Shown: positions 24,179 through 32,622 of the stretch, in pieces
Layout: every line of letters begins with the position of its first letter
Numbering within the stretch: the stretch's first letter is position 1
NCBI GenBank assembly: GCA_026225395.1
Contig: JAMFSR010000026.1
Location: forward strand, 310,001-374,000
Length of the DNA stretch: 64,000 bases
Source: Granulicella sapmiensis
GTDB taxonomy: Bacteria; Acidobacteriota; Terriglobia; Terriglobales; Acidobacteriaceae
Direction of reading: 5' to 3'
The notes under the pieces: model-generated
Database searches by the model: none
Seen by the model: the letters and a program-made list of their open reading frames with translations, nothing else
What the model was told of the DNA's origin: nothing
Position numbers and translations under genes: made by a program

Positions 24179-26404
24179 TTACACCGGTCGCAGCGAAGCA
24201 ATATCACTCGCCGCGCGTTCGAGCACCGAAACCTGGCGTTCCACGCGGCTGAGCTGTTCGTTTGCACCCTTCAACATGCTCTGAACTTCGAGTTCCGGAT
24301 GCGGCGCCTCCGTCACACCCCACTGCACGTTGCGCGAGACGTTATCGAGCCGGTTAGCGAAGCTGCGGATCAGGTCAGGGAGCGAAGGGCTGCTTGTGGC
24401 GGAGGCGTCGCCCGTAGCTGCAAGCGTGGTGATGGTCTGCGTAAGGCGCCGCAGATAAGACGTGAACGTAAGGGCGGCGCGGTTGAGGTGCTCGGTGCGG
24501 GCGCGCTCCGGGTTCAGCGGGATCGCGTGCTCCAGCAGCGCGTGGTCCAGCGTCTCCTCGGCGTCGGTGGTGGTCAGGCCGCAGTGACGGCGTGCCGGTG
24601 CCAGCAGGGAACGCTCCGCGGCGATGCGTTCCTCGGGCTTGTCTTTCGTGATGCGCCAGAAGGCGAGGGTGGCGCGCAGGTAGGCGGCTTCGGCGGCGGC
24701 GCAGCGGGCGAGCATGCCGGGAAGCTGCAGGCTTTCGCGCTCCGGCCAGAGCAACAGCATGGCAAGCACGGCAACGAGCGCGCCGAGGCCGGTCATGCCC
24801 ATGCGCACGGCAGCGAAGTGCCAGTCGCGCAGGTGCGGAAGGGTCATCAGGACGATAGTCGGTGTAAGGAAGAAGCAGTACCAGGCATAGTCGACTGTGT
24901 AGAGCGCGACGGCAAACGTAGCGCCGATCGTGATCCCGAGGATAAGGCCGGCCTGGCTCTGGATTGAAGCCGCAAACAGCGCCGCAAGGATCGCACCCGC
25001 AACCGTTCCGAGCACGCGTTCGCCGGAGCGGCGCACGGTTTCTCCCGTATAGGGCTGGAGCACGATGATCGAGGTCATGGCGAGCCAATAGCCATGCGTA
25101 ATCTTGGTGTAGCGGATCAGAAGGACGTCGATAGCCACAACCAGCGCCAGCCGCAGGGCGTGGCGGAACATTACGGAGTTGAGGCTGAGGTTGGCGCGCA
25201 GGCTGTCCAGCCAGACAGTCCATGCGGCAGGAGCCGTGCTTTCTTTTTCAAGGGCAGGCTCATGGAAAGACGCGGTGTCTTTACGGCGCGACTCAACGCC
25301 CGACCAGATAGCGCGGATGGCTTCATAGGCGACTTCTAAGGTGAGCTGCGACTCGCGGACGGTGGACGCGATGTGGCCGCCGGGATCGAGTGATGGGTCG
25401 CGGGCGATGGTGGTCTCGAGATGTGCTGCAGTGCGGCGAAGCTCCACCGAGATTTTGCCGTAGGGTTCAAAGGCCGATTCTCCGCGGGCCGGTCTCTGTC
25501 GTAGTGCGGGCGCAATGGGTTCGATGGCCGTGTTTAGCCACGCGGCGATCTGCGCCAGATGCCGCGGGACGGCATAAAGGTAGCCGCGCATCACGTCGCC
25601 GGCCTCCACAGCTGCGCCTTGTGCCGAGGGCTCGGCGTTGTGGCCGAGCTCGGCAAAGCGAAGAATGCGTGCCAGTAGCAGGTCGGCGCTTTCATTCAAT
25701 ACAGAGAGATTGCGCGCGCGGACGGTACGCGCGGTCATGCGGGCCGGCGTCGCGGCTACGGCCTGTTGCGCGGCTTCAATCTGCACGCGGATGCGGGCGA
25801 GCAACTCGTTGAAGCGGCGGTTGCCGTCTGGCGTGTGCGCCGTGGGCAGCAGGTGTACGAGATCTCCGAGCACAACGTAGACGTCGGCCACGGCGTTGCG
25901 CGCGGGCCGGAACGGGTCGGCGGGCCACAGCACGAGCGTGAGCACGGCAGCCCAAAGGCCACCCAGAACGAAGTCGCCCGTGCTCGCAAGGCCCGAGGCA
26001 CGTGTATGGACGGGATTGCCGTAAGCAACAATAAAGCAGACCAGGATGACAACGCTGGAAGAAGCCAGCGGCTGCGAAAGCACGCGGGCCAGGGTCACGG
26101 CAAAACAGAAGAGCATGCTAAGGACGAGCGCCGTGGGTAGGTTCACTCCCGCGAGGACGCCGAGCCCGACAGCCAGCGAACCTCCCACCAGTACGGTAAG
26201 CACGTTCGCCATTCGCGAGCGATATGGTCCGCCGTTATCGACCATAACCACCTGCAGGCCGCCCAGCGCCGCCCACCCCATCGGGTGGTCGAGCCACAGG
26301 CAGACGAGCATAGCCACGCCAACGGCCAGGCCCGCCCGCAGGCCGCGTCGCCATTGCATGCTGGCGAACGCCGATCGTAACCCTGTAACTCGCACAAGCT
26401 GCAT
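24179..26404 (-). CDS. FUSC-family membrane transporter (fusaric-acid-resistance/YccS type)
   Basis: A protein of 741 residues from the chosen start. It has two membrane blocks, about 15-170 and 420-560 (KITHGYWLAMTSIIVLQPYTGETVRRSGERVLGTVAG is the conserved FUSC core), separated and followed by long cytoplasmic helical regions; the last 60 residues are helical. Family members are proposed efflux pumps for aromatic acids. The start is uncertain: the ATG at 26404 has no clear ribosome binding site, and in-frame ATGs at 26485 and 26506 would overlap the end of the preceding small gene. No MFP partner or regulator is adjacent. Confidence 0.85.
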   Translation of the reverse strand: MQLVRVTGLRSAFASMQWRRGLRAGLAVGVAMLVCLWLDHPMGWAALGGLQVVMVDNGGPYRSRMANVLTVLVGGSLAVGLGVLAGVNLPTALVLSMLFCFAVTLARVLSQPLASSSVVILVCFIVAYGNPVHTRASGLASTGDFVLGGLWAAVLTLVLWPADPFRPARNAVADVYVVLGDLVHLLPTAHTPDGNRRFNELLARIRVQIEAAQQAVAATPARMTARTVRARNLSVLNESADLLLARILRFAELGHNAEPSAQGAAVEAGDVMRGYLYAVPRHLAQIAAWLNTAIEPIAPALRQRPARGESAFEPYGKISVELRRTAAHLETTIARDPSLDPGGHIASTVRESQLTLEVAYEAIRAIWSGVESRRKDTASFHEPALEKESTAPAAWTVWLDSLRANLSLNSVMFRHALRLALVVAIDVLLIRYTKITHGYWLAMTSIIVLQPYTGETVRRSGERVLGTVAGAILAALFAASIQSQAGLILGITIGATFAVALYTVDYAWYCFFLTPTIVLMTLPHLRDWHFAAVRMGMTGLGALVAVLAMLLLWPERESLQLPGMLARCAAAEAAYLRATLAFWRITKDKPEERIAAERSLLAPARRHCGLTTTDAEETLDHALLEHAIPLNPERARTEHLNRAALTFTSYLRRLTQTITTLAATGDASATSSPSLPDLIRSFANRLDNVSRNVQWGVTEAPHPELEVQSMLKGANEQLSRVERQVSVLERAASDIASLRPV

Positions 26405-26453
26405 GAGATCGAGTGTAGATGGGATGGTTGTGGTTATGGTGAGCCAAGCAGGC

Positions 26454-26726
26454 TTACTTGAAGCAGACTTGTCCCTTTTCGGCATGGGCGCCGGCCGCTT
26501 TGGCATCGGGTTCGGTCATGTACTTTCCGGCCTTGGTCTTGCCGTAGTAGCGGTCACCGGGGCAGTGGTAGACGTTACTCGCCGTGTTCACCCAGACTTT
26601 GTCGGGACCGGCGCCTGCAGCCTGTATGGACGCGGGTTTGGGCATCGGCCTGGGTGCGGGCGGAGCAGTTTGGGAGAAAAGCGAAGTAGAAAGAAGCAGC
26701 GCTGCGAGAGAAGTGCGGAGATTCAT
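26454..26726 (-). CDS. Small exported protein with conserved C-terminal cysteine region
   Basis: A 90-residue protein with a signal peptide ending near LFSQTAP, a Pro/Ala linker and a C-terminal domain NVYHCPGDRYYGKTKAGKYMTEPDAKAAGAH ending in GQVCFK, so two cysteines are positioned for a disulfide. The YYGKTKAGKYMTE pattern recurs in small secreted proteins of many bacteria and often accompanies other envelope proteins; no activity is assigned. It lies 50 bp upstream of the FUSC gene on the same strand. Confidence 0.75.
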   Translation of the reverse strand: MNLRTSLAALLLSTSLFSQTAPPAPRPMPKPASIQAAGAGPDKVWVNTASNVYHCPGDRYYGKTKAGKYMTEPDAKAAGAHAEKGQVCFK

Positions 26727-26770
26727 GCTCGGGGACTCCGGGTTGGTTTGGAAGATCGTAGCAGGCTCTC

Positions 26771-27103
26771 TCAGCCGCAGTCATGGCCGGAGAACGGGCC
26801 TCCGCAGCGCAGATACCAGAACGCCGCGAAGAAGAGCACGATGGCCGTCGCTCCCCACAGGAACAGCCGCACGGGCAAAGTGGAAATCAGTGATTGTCCG
26901 GCATCGGGGTTTGAGCGCGCGGGCCAGCAGAACAGAAGGCCGCTCACCAGGCTGACGCAGGCCGAGATGAGCAGCCTGGCGACGGTGATGGAGAGACGTT
27001 CCTGCCACTGGCTTCCCGGTACAAAGAACGCACTGATGGCCACGCGATACAGCGACAGAATGCTGAGGAAGAAGGAAAGCGCTTTGCCGAGTTCGAGAAG
27101 CAT
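26771..27103 (-). CDS. Membrane protein of unknown function
   Basis: A 110-residue protein with three hydrophobic segments (about 8-25, 37-58, 72-92) and a C-terminal GGPFSGHDCG. The start at 27103 is chosen because a GAGGGAG ribosome binding site stands five bases before it; the frame is open 29 codons further upstream to 27190 but with poorer signals and without membrane character. It is followed by the small exported protein gene and preceded by the DMT exporter gene, all leftward. Confidence 0.65.
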   Translation of the reverse strand: MLLELGKALSFFLSILSLYRVAISAFFVPGSQWQERLSITVARLLISACVSLVSGLLFCWPARSNPDAGQSLISTLPVRLFLWGATAIVLFFAAFWYLRCGGPFSGHDCG

Positions 27104-27193
27104 GTCGACTCCCTCTCGCGCGTTAGCGGCAGCAGTCCCTTTGCCCATGATTCTATGCCGCGCAAGTCTCGCTCGGGAAGGTTGTTTCACGCG

Positions 27194-28123
27194 CTAGACC
27201 ATGGCAGGATCGGGCGCGGGAGGATGGTTCTGGGTGGTCAGTGTAATGGCCGCGGCAAGGATCATCACGCCGCCGACATAAGCCAACGCGCCGAGAGTTT
27301 CATGCAGCACCAATACTCCGAGTAGCGAACCCATCAGCGGCTCCATGTTGAGCAGAACTCCTGCCTGCGAGGCAGGCACCTTCGTCATGCCCCAGTTCCA
27401 GAGCAGTGTTGTGATAGCCGTACATAAGATTCCGCTGGCTGCCAGCGCCGCCCATGCCTTAAGCGAGATGCCATGCACTGGCGGCAGGCCATAAGCGACG
27501 GGGACGGCAACGGCGAGCATCAGCGTACCCGCGACGATTCCGTAGGCTGTCACGACAATGGCGCTGTGTCGCTGCAGGAGGCTCTTGTTCAGCAGGATCC
27601 AGCCAAGGGCAATGGCTAATGACAGCACGACAAGCAGATCGCCCGCGAGCGAAGGTCCGCCGCTTGTCTTATTGTGATGACCGCCAAGAGCGATCAAGGC
27701 CGCTCCTGCGGTCGATGCAGCCAGCGCCATCCAGCCGAGAGGACGCAGCCGCTCCCGTGTGAAGATGACCGCCCCGATGGCGAGGATCACCGGCATGGTG
27801 CCGACCATCAGCGACGCATGCGAAACCGTAGTGAGCGAAAGCCCCGTGAATTGCACGAGGAACTGCAGCGGAACGCCGAGCAAGGTGCCCAATAGCAGCG
27901 TGCGCCACTCGGCTGCGGTGAAGTTGGCGCGATGGGTAAACAGCAGCGGAAGCAGCCCGATGCTGGCAAAAACGAAGCGATAGAACACCATCGAGCCCAC
28001 GCCCATCTCGGCCAGCGCGATCTTGCCGAAGAAGAAGCCGCACCCCCAGAAAGAGCTCGCGAGAGCACACGCGGCAAAGCCAATCAGACGATCCTTGGAG
28101 CTGGAAGTGGGATTTGAGGGCAC
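27194..28123 (-). CDS. EamA/DMT-superfamily transporter
   Basis: A 309-residue protein with ten predicted membrane helices in two EamA repeats (about 12-140 and 160-300). Typical are the ASSFWGCGFFFGKIALAEMG opening, VQFTGLSLTTVSHASLMVG in the first half and GVLLNMEPLMGSLLGVLVLHETLG in the second. This family exports amino acids, nucleobases or other metabolites. No substrate is indicated. The start is a GTG at 28123; a ribosome binding site is not obvious. Confidence 0.9.
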   Translation of the reverse strand: MPSNPTSSSKDRLIGFAACALASSFWGCGFFFGKIALAEMGVGSMVFYRFVFASIGLLPLLFTHRANFTAAEWRTLLLGTLLGVPLQFLVQFTGLSLTTVSHASLMVGTMPVILAIGAVIFTRERLRPLGWMALAASTAGAALIALGGHHNKTSGGPSLAGDLLVVLSLAIALGWILLNKSLLQRHSAIVVTAYGIVAGTLMLAVAVPVAYGLPPVHGISLKAWAALAASGILCTAITTLLWNWGMTKVPASQAGVLLNMEPLMGSLLGVLVLHETLGALAYVGGVMILAAAITLTTQNHPPAPDPAMV

Positions 28124-28148
28124 AGTCTACTTTCGCATGAAGCGGGTT

Positions 28149-28223
28149 GCGAGATCAGATGCGAGATACGAGGGGCGAGATGCGGGAAGACGGTTCGCCT
28201 CTCGCCTCTCGCATCCCGTACCT
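28149..28223. repeat. Palindromic heptad-period repeat between M13 peptidase and DMT genes
   Basis: The left arm contains GCGAGAT at 28149-28155 and four in-phase heptads from 28161 to 28188 (consensus RCGAGRN). The right arm, 28196-28223, has four in-phase heptads of the opposite sense, starting with two copies of CGCCTCT. The arms form a long imperfect hairpin. The element nearly fills the gap between the M13 peptidase stop (28226) and the DMT exporter start (28123), both on the minus strand. Confidence 0.78.
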
Positions 28224-28225
28224 CT

Positions 28226-30352
28226 TTACCAGACGCGGCAGTCGCTCGCCGGCGCCATTGGCGCGCCCTTCTTGCACCCAAAGGCGGGCGCAAAGTCAGG
28301 CTGGTTCACGATCGCACCGTTGGCACGGAAGTGATCGGGCGAGTGCGGGTCCGTCAACACCTGTGCGCGCACCGCTTCCGGCCTGGTGTTCTCGCACCAG
28401 TTCTGCGCGAAGGCAATATAGAAGCGCTGCGGTCCCGTATAGCCATCGACCTTCTTGGTCGTGTCGATGTCATCCAGCTTGGCGCGCTGCTGATACGCCA
28501 GGTACGCAAGAACAAGGCCGCCATTGTCGGCGGTGTTTTCGCCGAGCGTCAGTTGACCATTCACCTTCACAGCATCCGCGCCTTCACCAACCGCGGTGTA
28601 GCCGCCGTACTGCTTCGCCAGGCAGCCGGTGCGCGCTTCGAAGTTCTTCAGGTCGGCGTCAGTCCACCAGTTGTTCAGGTTGCCGTTGAAGTCGAACTTG
28701 CGTCCTTCGTCGTCGAAGCCATGCGTCAACTCGTGGCCGATAATAGCGCCCATGTGTCCGTAGTTCACGGCGACGTCGGCGCTGGGGTCATAGAACGCAG
28801 GCTGCAGGATGCCGGCAGGGAAGTTGATGTTGTTCATGCTGTCGTCGTAGTAAGCGTTGACGGTCGGCGGCGACATGTCCCACTCCAGCTTGTTCACCGG
28901 CTTACCGATGCGGGCCAGCAGGCGGTCGTTGTCGAACGCGTTGGCATGTTCAGCGTCAACCAGCGCCTCCGTCGGTGAAACATCGAGCTTCGTATAGTCA
29001 CGCCAGTGGTCGGGATAGCCGATCTTGTCGGTCACGGCCTGCAGCTTCTGTTTGGCCTTGACGCGCGTCTCCGGGCTCATCCATTCCAGCGTATCGATGT
29101 CGCGGTCCATGGCGGCTTCAATGTCATGCACCATCTGTAGTGTCTTGGCCTTGCTGTCGCCGGCAAAGTACTGCGAGACGTACACCTGCCCGAGCGCTTC
29201 ACCCAGCGCGGCATCCACAGCGCTCGAGCAGCGCTTCCAACGTGGCCGCTGTTCCGGCTGGCCTTCGAGCACGGTGCTGTAGAAGTGGAAGTTCTCGCTG
29301 TCGAGGCGGTCCGGAAGCTTGCTTGCGAAGGTTGAGACCAGCTGATAGCGAAGGTACGCTCGCAAGGTTTGCATATCAGTGGCCTTGATCGCGTCCACCA
29401 AAACCGGGAAGAACGCCGGGTTGCTGTTGATCAGCGAATCGATATGCGGCGCATGAATAGCCTCAAGAAACGGATCGAACGGAACGCCGTTGAGGCTGGC
29501 TTCAAAGGTCGCCAGCGACTGCGGATGGTACGTCGCTTCCGGGTCGCGGCGCTGCGTATTCGTCATCGAAGCATTGGCCAGCTTCGTCTCGAAGACGAGG
29601 ATGTTCTTCGCGTCGGCCGCGGCCTGCTCCGGCTTCTCGCCCAGCAGCGTCAGCATCTTGGTGATGTGGTCTACATATTGGTCGCGGATCTGCTTGTCCT
29701 TGTCGCCGGTCCGCGTGTAGTAGTCGCGCTCGGGCAGCCCAAGCCCGCCCTGGTCGACTTCCGCAACCTGCCTGGTGGAGTCCTTGAAGTCCTGCTGCTC
29801 GCCAAAGCCGAAAAAGACGTTCACGCCCATGCGCTGGAGTTCGCCGGCAAGATAGGCCAGTCCCGACTTGCTGACATGGTCGATCTCGCTCAGGAGGGGC
29901 TCAACCGGTGTCAGCCCTTTCTGCTCGATCAGCGGCGTATTCATGCAGGCAGCATAGTAGTCGCCGATCTTCTGCTCGTTGGGCGTACGCGCGGGGTCGG
30001 GCGCGGAGTACTTGTTCAGGATCGTGTTCAGGCGTTCGGTGTTGACGTTGAAGATTTGATAGAACTGGTCGACCCCATTCTGGTCGGTAGGAATGGGGTG
30101 GTTGGCCGCGAAGTTGCCGCAGGCGAACTTGTAGAAGTCGTTGCAGGGATCGGCCTTGGTGTCGATGGCGGCAGTGTCGAAAGTCGGCTCGGGAAGGTAG
30201 TGGGTCGCCGGTGCAGCTTCAGGCGCGGCGGTCGGTTTCTGGGCCATGGCTGGAACAGCCGTGACGGCCAGCGTGACACAAGCCGCGATCGCAAAACGAA
30301 ACAGGGGAACGGCTCTCCGTGAGGCCGTCTGTGAAAGGCGAACGTCGGTCAT
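28226..30352 (-). CDS. Exported M13-family metallopeptidase (neprilysin/PepO type)
   Basis: A 708-residue zinc endopeptidase with a signal peptide ending near VPAMAQ. The C-terminal catalytic domain carries HELTH (His540, Glu541, His544), the third ligand in LGENTADNGG (Glu605), NAYYDDSMNNINFPAGILQ which forms the substrate-binding edge, and the diagnostic C-terminal CxxW (CRVW). The N-terminal half is the helical domain that limits access to small peptides. It would degrade peptides in the periplasm or outside. The ATG has an AAGGAAG site. M13 paralogues are frequent in Acidobacteria. Confidence 0.95.
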   Translation of the reverse strand: MTDVRLSQTASRRAVPLFRFAIAACVTLAVTAVPAMAQKPTAAPEAAPATHYLPEPTFDTAAIDTKADPCNDFYKFACGNFAANHPIPTDQNGVDQFYQIFNVNTERLNTILNKYSAPDPARTPNEQKIGDYYAACMNTPLIEQKGLTPVEPLLSEIDHVSKSGLAYLAGELQRMGVNVFFGFGEQQDFKDSTRQVAEVDQGGLGLPERDYYTRTGDKDKQIRDQYVDHITKMLTLLGEKPEQAAADAKNILVFETKLANASMTNTQRRDPEATYHPQSLATFEASLNGVPFDPFLEAIHAPHIDSLINSNPAFFPVLVDAIKATDMQTLRAYLRYQLVSTFASKLPDRLDSENFHFYSTVLEGQPEQRPRWKRCSSAVDAALGEALGQVYVSQYFAGDSKAKTLQMVHDIEAAMDRDIDTLEWMSPETRVKAKQKLQAVTDKIGYPDHWRDYTKLDVSPTEALVDAEHANAFDNDRLLARIGKPVNKLEWDMSPPTVNAYYDDSMNNINFPAGILQPAFYDPSADVAVNYGHMGAIIGHELTHGFDDEGRKFDFNGNLNNWWTDADLKNFEARTGCLAKQYGGYTAVGEGADAVKVNGQLTLGENTADNGGLVLAYLAYQQRAKLDDIDTTKKVDGYTGPQRFYIAFAQNWCENTRPEAVRAQVLTDPHSPDHFRANGAIVNQPDFAPAFGCKKGAPMAPASDCRVW

Positions 30353-30461
30353 GAAGTCTTCCTTGAGGAAAATTGTTCGCCCGTCCGGTGTGAAATTGCC
30401 GGAGGGAGATTGGCGGCGGCGGTGCGGAGTGGTAACGCGCTGCCCGTCTGTGCAAGAGTAA

Positions 30462-32099
30462 ATGTACGCGGGGTCGTTGATGCAGGTTCCAGAATCACGT
30501 CCAGAAAATGCCTTTTGCTCGGTCTATCGTTGGGGAAGCCTTCTTTTACTGGCGGCTGCAGTGGCCGGAACCGCTCTTTTCGCAGCGCCCCGGGCCGTTG
30601 CGAAAGCCAAACAGACTGGGCCGGAGATCCGCCTGCCCTTGGCGGATCTGGGATATCCCGGCATCTCGCCGGCGTTTTTGAGTACCGGCGGCTCGATGCT
30701 GACCGTACATTTTGCCGACAACGACCACCTGCTGGTCACCTACAGCCTTCGCGGGCTCATACCCCGAATGCCTGACGACCGCCCCGGCGACGAAGACCGT
30801 ATGGTAGCCGCGCAGCTGATCGATCTGTCATCCCGCAAGGTAGTCGCGCACACCGAATGGCGGCTGCACGATCACGGCCGCTACCTCTGGAACCTCGGCA
30901 ATGGCCGCTTCCTGCTGCGCGTGCAGGACTCGCTCTCTACGTTTGCGCCGGCGACCAACCTGGGCACCAAAGATCCGTTTCTGCGAACATCGTTTCCACG
31001 CCGCGCCGGCTCCATTGAGGCCGTTGTGATCTCATCGGACAACAAGCTGGTAACCGTGGAAACCCGCCTGTCGCAGCCGAAGACCGACCCCGTGGTCAGA
31101 CAAGCACCTGCTTTTGACCCCTCCAGGCCGCACTTTACGCCAAACGCCAGCGAGCCGCCTCCGCCACCACCCCCGCCTCCTCCACCGCCCGCAAGGCCCG
31201 CGCCCACGGGGCCGCCTATTGCGTACGACTTTTACCGAATCTCCGGCGCTGGGAGTCTGACCGAGCCTCTGCAGGTTGTAGGCGCCGGTGCTTTTGGGGC
31301 GAACACGGTGGTGGCGCTGCCCGTCGACGGTGACGGCTATCTTCGGCCTTTTGACCAGTCGCATGGCAAATGGGCATTGTCCTTCCAGCCCTTCAGCGGC
31401 AAGGACATTCCTCTGGCTCCCATCAACACCAGTTGCACTCCCACGGTGCAGCGTGTCAGCCCCAGCCAGTTTGTTTCGTTGAACTGCCACGGCGCTCTCG
31501 GCGGGCAAGTTCTTGCCGCGTACGACTTCGACAAGCATGAGATGTGGGAAGAACCGCTTTCTACTTCGCCGTTGCCGTCGACATTCTCGCTCGCTCCCTC
31601 CGCCGGCCGTTTTGCCATGAGCCGCGTGAGCACGATGAACTACGACGCCGCCCTTGCCACCCTGTCGCAGGATACCGGCGCCACGCAGGACGTTCGCGTC
31701 TACCAGACCCAGACCGGCGATCTGCTCCTGAAGATCGACTGCTCGCCTGTCTACCGCTCAGTGGAAAACTTCGATCTCGCTCCCGACGGCATGCGCCTGG
31801 CCGTCGTCCGCAAGGCAGCTGTGGAGATCTACCGCCTGCCCGAGCTCAACAAGCAGGATATCGACGATCTCGCCGAGATTCAGAAGCTCGCACCGCCTCC
31901 CGGCACCGGACGAATTACCCTGGCAGGCCTTGCGGATACGGCGGAAAGCGCACAGACGAGCACCGCAACGATCTCCGGCAACCAGCCCCCACCCCCCGCG
32001 AACGCCTCAGGCGACTCGCAAGCCAGGCGGCCGCCCCCCTCGATCCTCAACCCCGGCGAAAAGCCCGAGTTCCCGGGCAAAAGCGGCCCACCGAACTAG
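30462..32099 (+). CDS. Exported beta-propeller-like protein with proline tract, unknown function
   Basis: A 545-residue protein of unknown function. A signal or anchor segment lies at about 25-45 (WGSLLLLAAAVAGTALFAAP). The rest has repeated short strands with patterns such as MLTVHFADNDHLLVTYS, YLWNLGNGRFLLRVQDS and FDLAPDGMRLAVVRK, suggesting a WD40/quinoprotein-like propeller. About residue 229-243 is a polyproline run of about 11 residues, and the C-terminus is Pro/Ser rich. A second ATG at 30480 is an alternative start. Similar proteins are known to me mainly from Acidobacteria; no enzymatic motif is seen. Confidence 0.7.
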   Translation: MYAGSLMQVPESRPENAFCSVYRWGSLLLLAAAVAGTALFAAPRAVAKAKQTGPEIRLPLADLGYPGISPAFLSTGGSMLTVHFADNDHLLVTYSLRGLIPRMPDDRPGDEDRMVAAQLIDLSSRKVVAHTEWRLHDHGRYLWNLGNGRFLLRVQDSLSTFAPATNLGTKDPFLRTSFPRRAGSIEAVVISSDNKLVTVETRLSQPKTDPVVRQAPAFDPSRPHFTPNASEPPPPPPPPPPPPARPAPTGPPIAYDFYRISGAGSLTEPLQVVGAGAFGANTVVALPVDGDGYLRPFDQSHGKWALSFQPFSGKDIPLAPINTSCTPTVQRVSPSQFVSLNCHGALGGQVLAAYDFDKHEMWEEPLSTSPLPSTFSLAPSAGRFAMSRVSTMNYDAALATLSQDTGATQDVRVYQTQTGDLLLKIDCSPVYRSVENFDLAPDGMRLAVVRKAAVEIYRLPELNKQDIDDLAEIQKLAPPPGTGRITLAGLADTAESAQTSTATISGNQPPPPANASGDSQARRPPPSILNPGEKPEFPGKSGPPN

Positions 32100-32104
32100 C
32101 AAAC

Positions 32105-32140
32105 GTAAGAAGGGCCAGCGAGATCGCTGGCCCTTCTTAC
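32105..32140. terminator. Bidirectional terminator between propeller gene and rpsT
   Basis: A perfect 16-bp stem, GTAAGAAGGGCCAGCG at 32105-32120 with CGCTGGCCCTTCTTAC at 32125-32140, closes an AGAT loop. It stands 5 bp after the + strand stop codon and 27 bp after the rpsT stop on the minus strand, so it serves both convergent genes. Confidence 0.88.
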
Positions 32141-32160
32141 GCTGAAACCTAAAACCTAAA
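32141..32160. repeat. Short heptad-period tract downstream of rpsT
   Basis: The bases directly after the terminator contain GAAACCT and AAAACCT as in-phase heptads, then a six-base variant. Positions 32141-32156 are the exact inverse of 7024-7039, the repeat tract after fliS 25 kb away. Confidence 0.55.
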
Positions 32161-32167
32161 CCTACTT

Positions 32168-32446
32168 TTACGCTGCCTTAGCGGGAGCGAGAGCCTTCAC
32201 GCGGGCATTCAGGCGGCCCTTGTAGCGGCTGGCGGTGTTCTTGTGCAGCACGCCCTTCTGGACGCTCTTGTCGAGCACCGAAGCGGTCGAGCGATAGGCC
32301 TCGAAGGCCTTCGTGTGGTCGCCGGCGGTGATCGCTTCGCGCAGAAGGCGCAGCGTGCCGCGCAGCTTGGACTTGTTGGCACGGTTGACGGCCGTCTTGG
32401 TGACGGTCTGGCGAGCGCGCTTCAGGGACGAGACATGATTTGCCAT
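32168..32446 (-). CDS. rpsT: 30S ribosomal protein S20
   Basis: A 92-residue, Lys/Arg/Ala-rich helical protein starting [33 protein letters not shown], the typical S20 opening that binds 16S rRNA in the small subunit body. It is transcribed alone, from a strong promoter about 130 bp upstream, and ends before a perfect 16-bp bidirectional terminator. The leader has a small hairpin CCCGA-CAA-TCGGG close to the start; whether S20 autoregulates here as in Escherichia coli cannot be seen. The ribosome binding site (GAAAAGAG) is weak. Confidence 0.97.
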   Translation of the reverse strand: MANHVSSLKRARQTVTKTAVNRANKSKLRGTLRLLREAITAGDHTKAFEAYRSTASVLDKSVQKGVLHKNTASRYKGRLNARVKALAPAKAA

Positions 32447-32575
32447 TCAAAAACTCTTTTCTTATGCCCGATTGTCGGGAAAATGGGATGCAGGCCAGAG
32501 AACTGGAAAGGTTCGCAGCCCTGAGCCAGAAGGCATACAGCCCCGAGCTTGATGGAACTAGCTCTGCCATTCGTT

Positions 32576-32604
32576 ATTTTACGGGTTTTGTGGGGCGGGG
32601 TCAA
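32576..32604 (-). promoter_or_regulatory. Sigma-70-type promoter of rpsT
   Basis: On the minus strand TTGACC (32604-32599) and TAAAAT (32581-32576) are separated by exactly 17 bp, five of six matches in each box. Transcription would start near 32570, giving a leader of about 125 bases before rpsT. Confidence 0.8.
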
Positions 32605-32622
32605 TCAAATGCCGAGCAAGAT

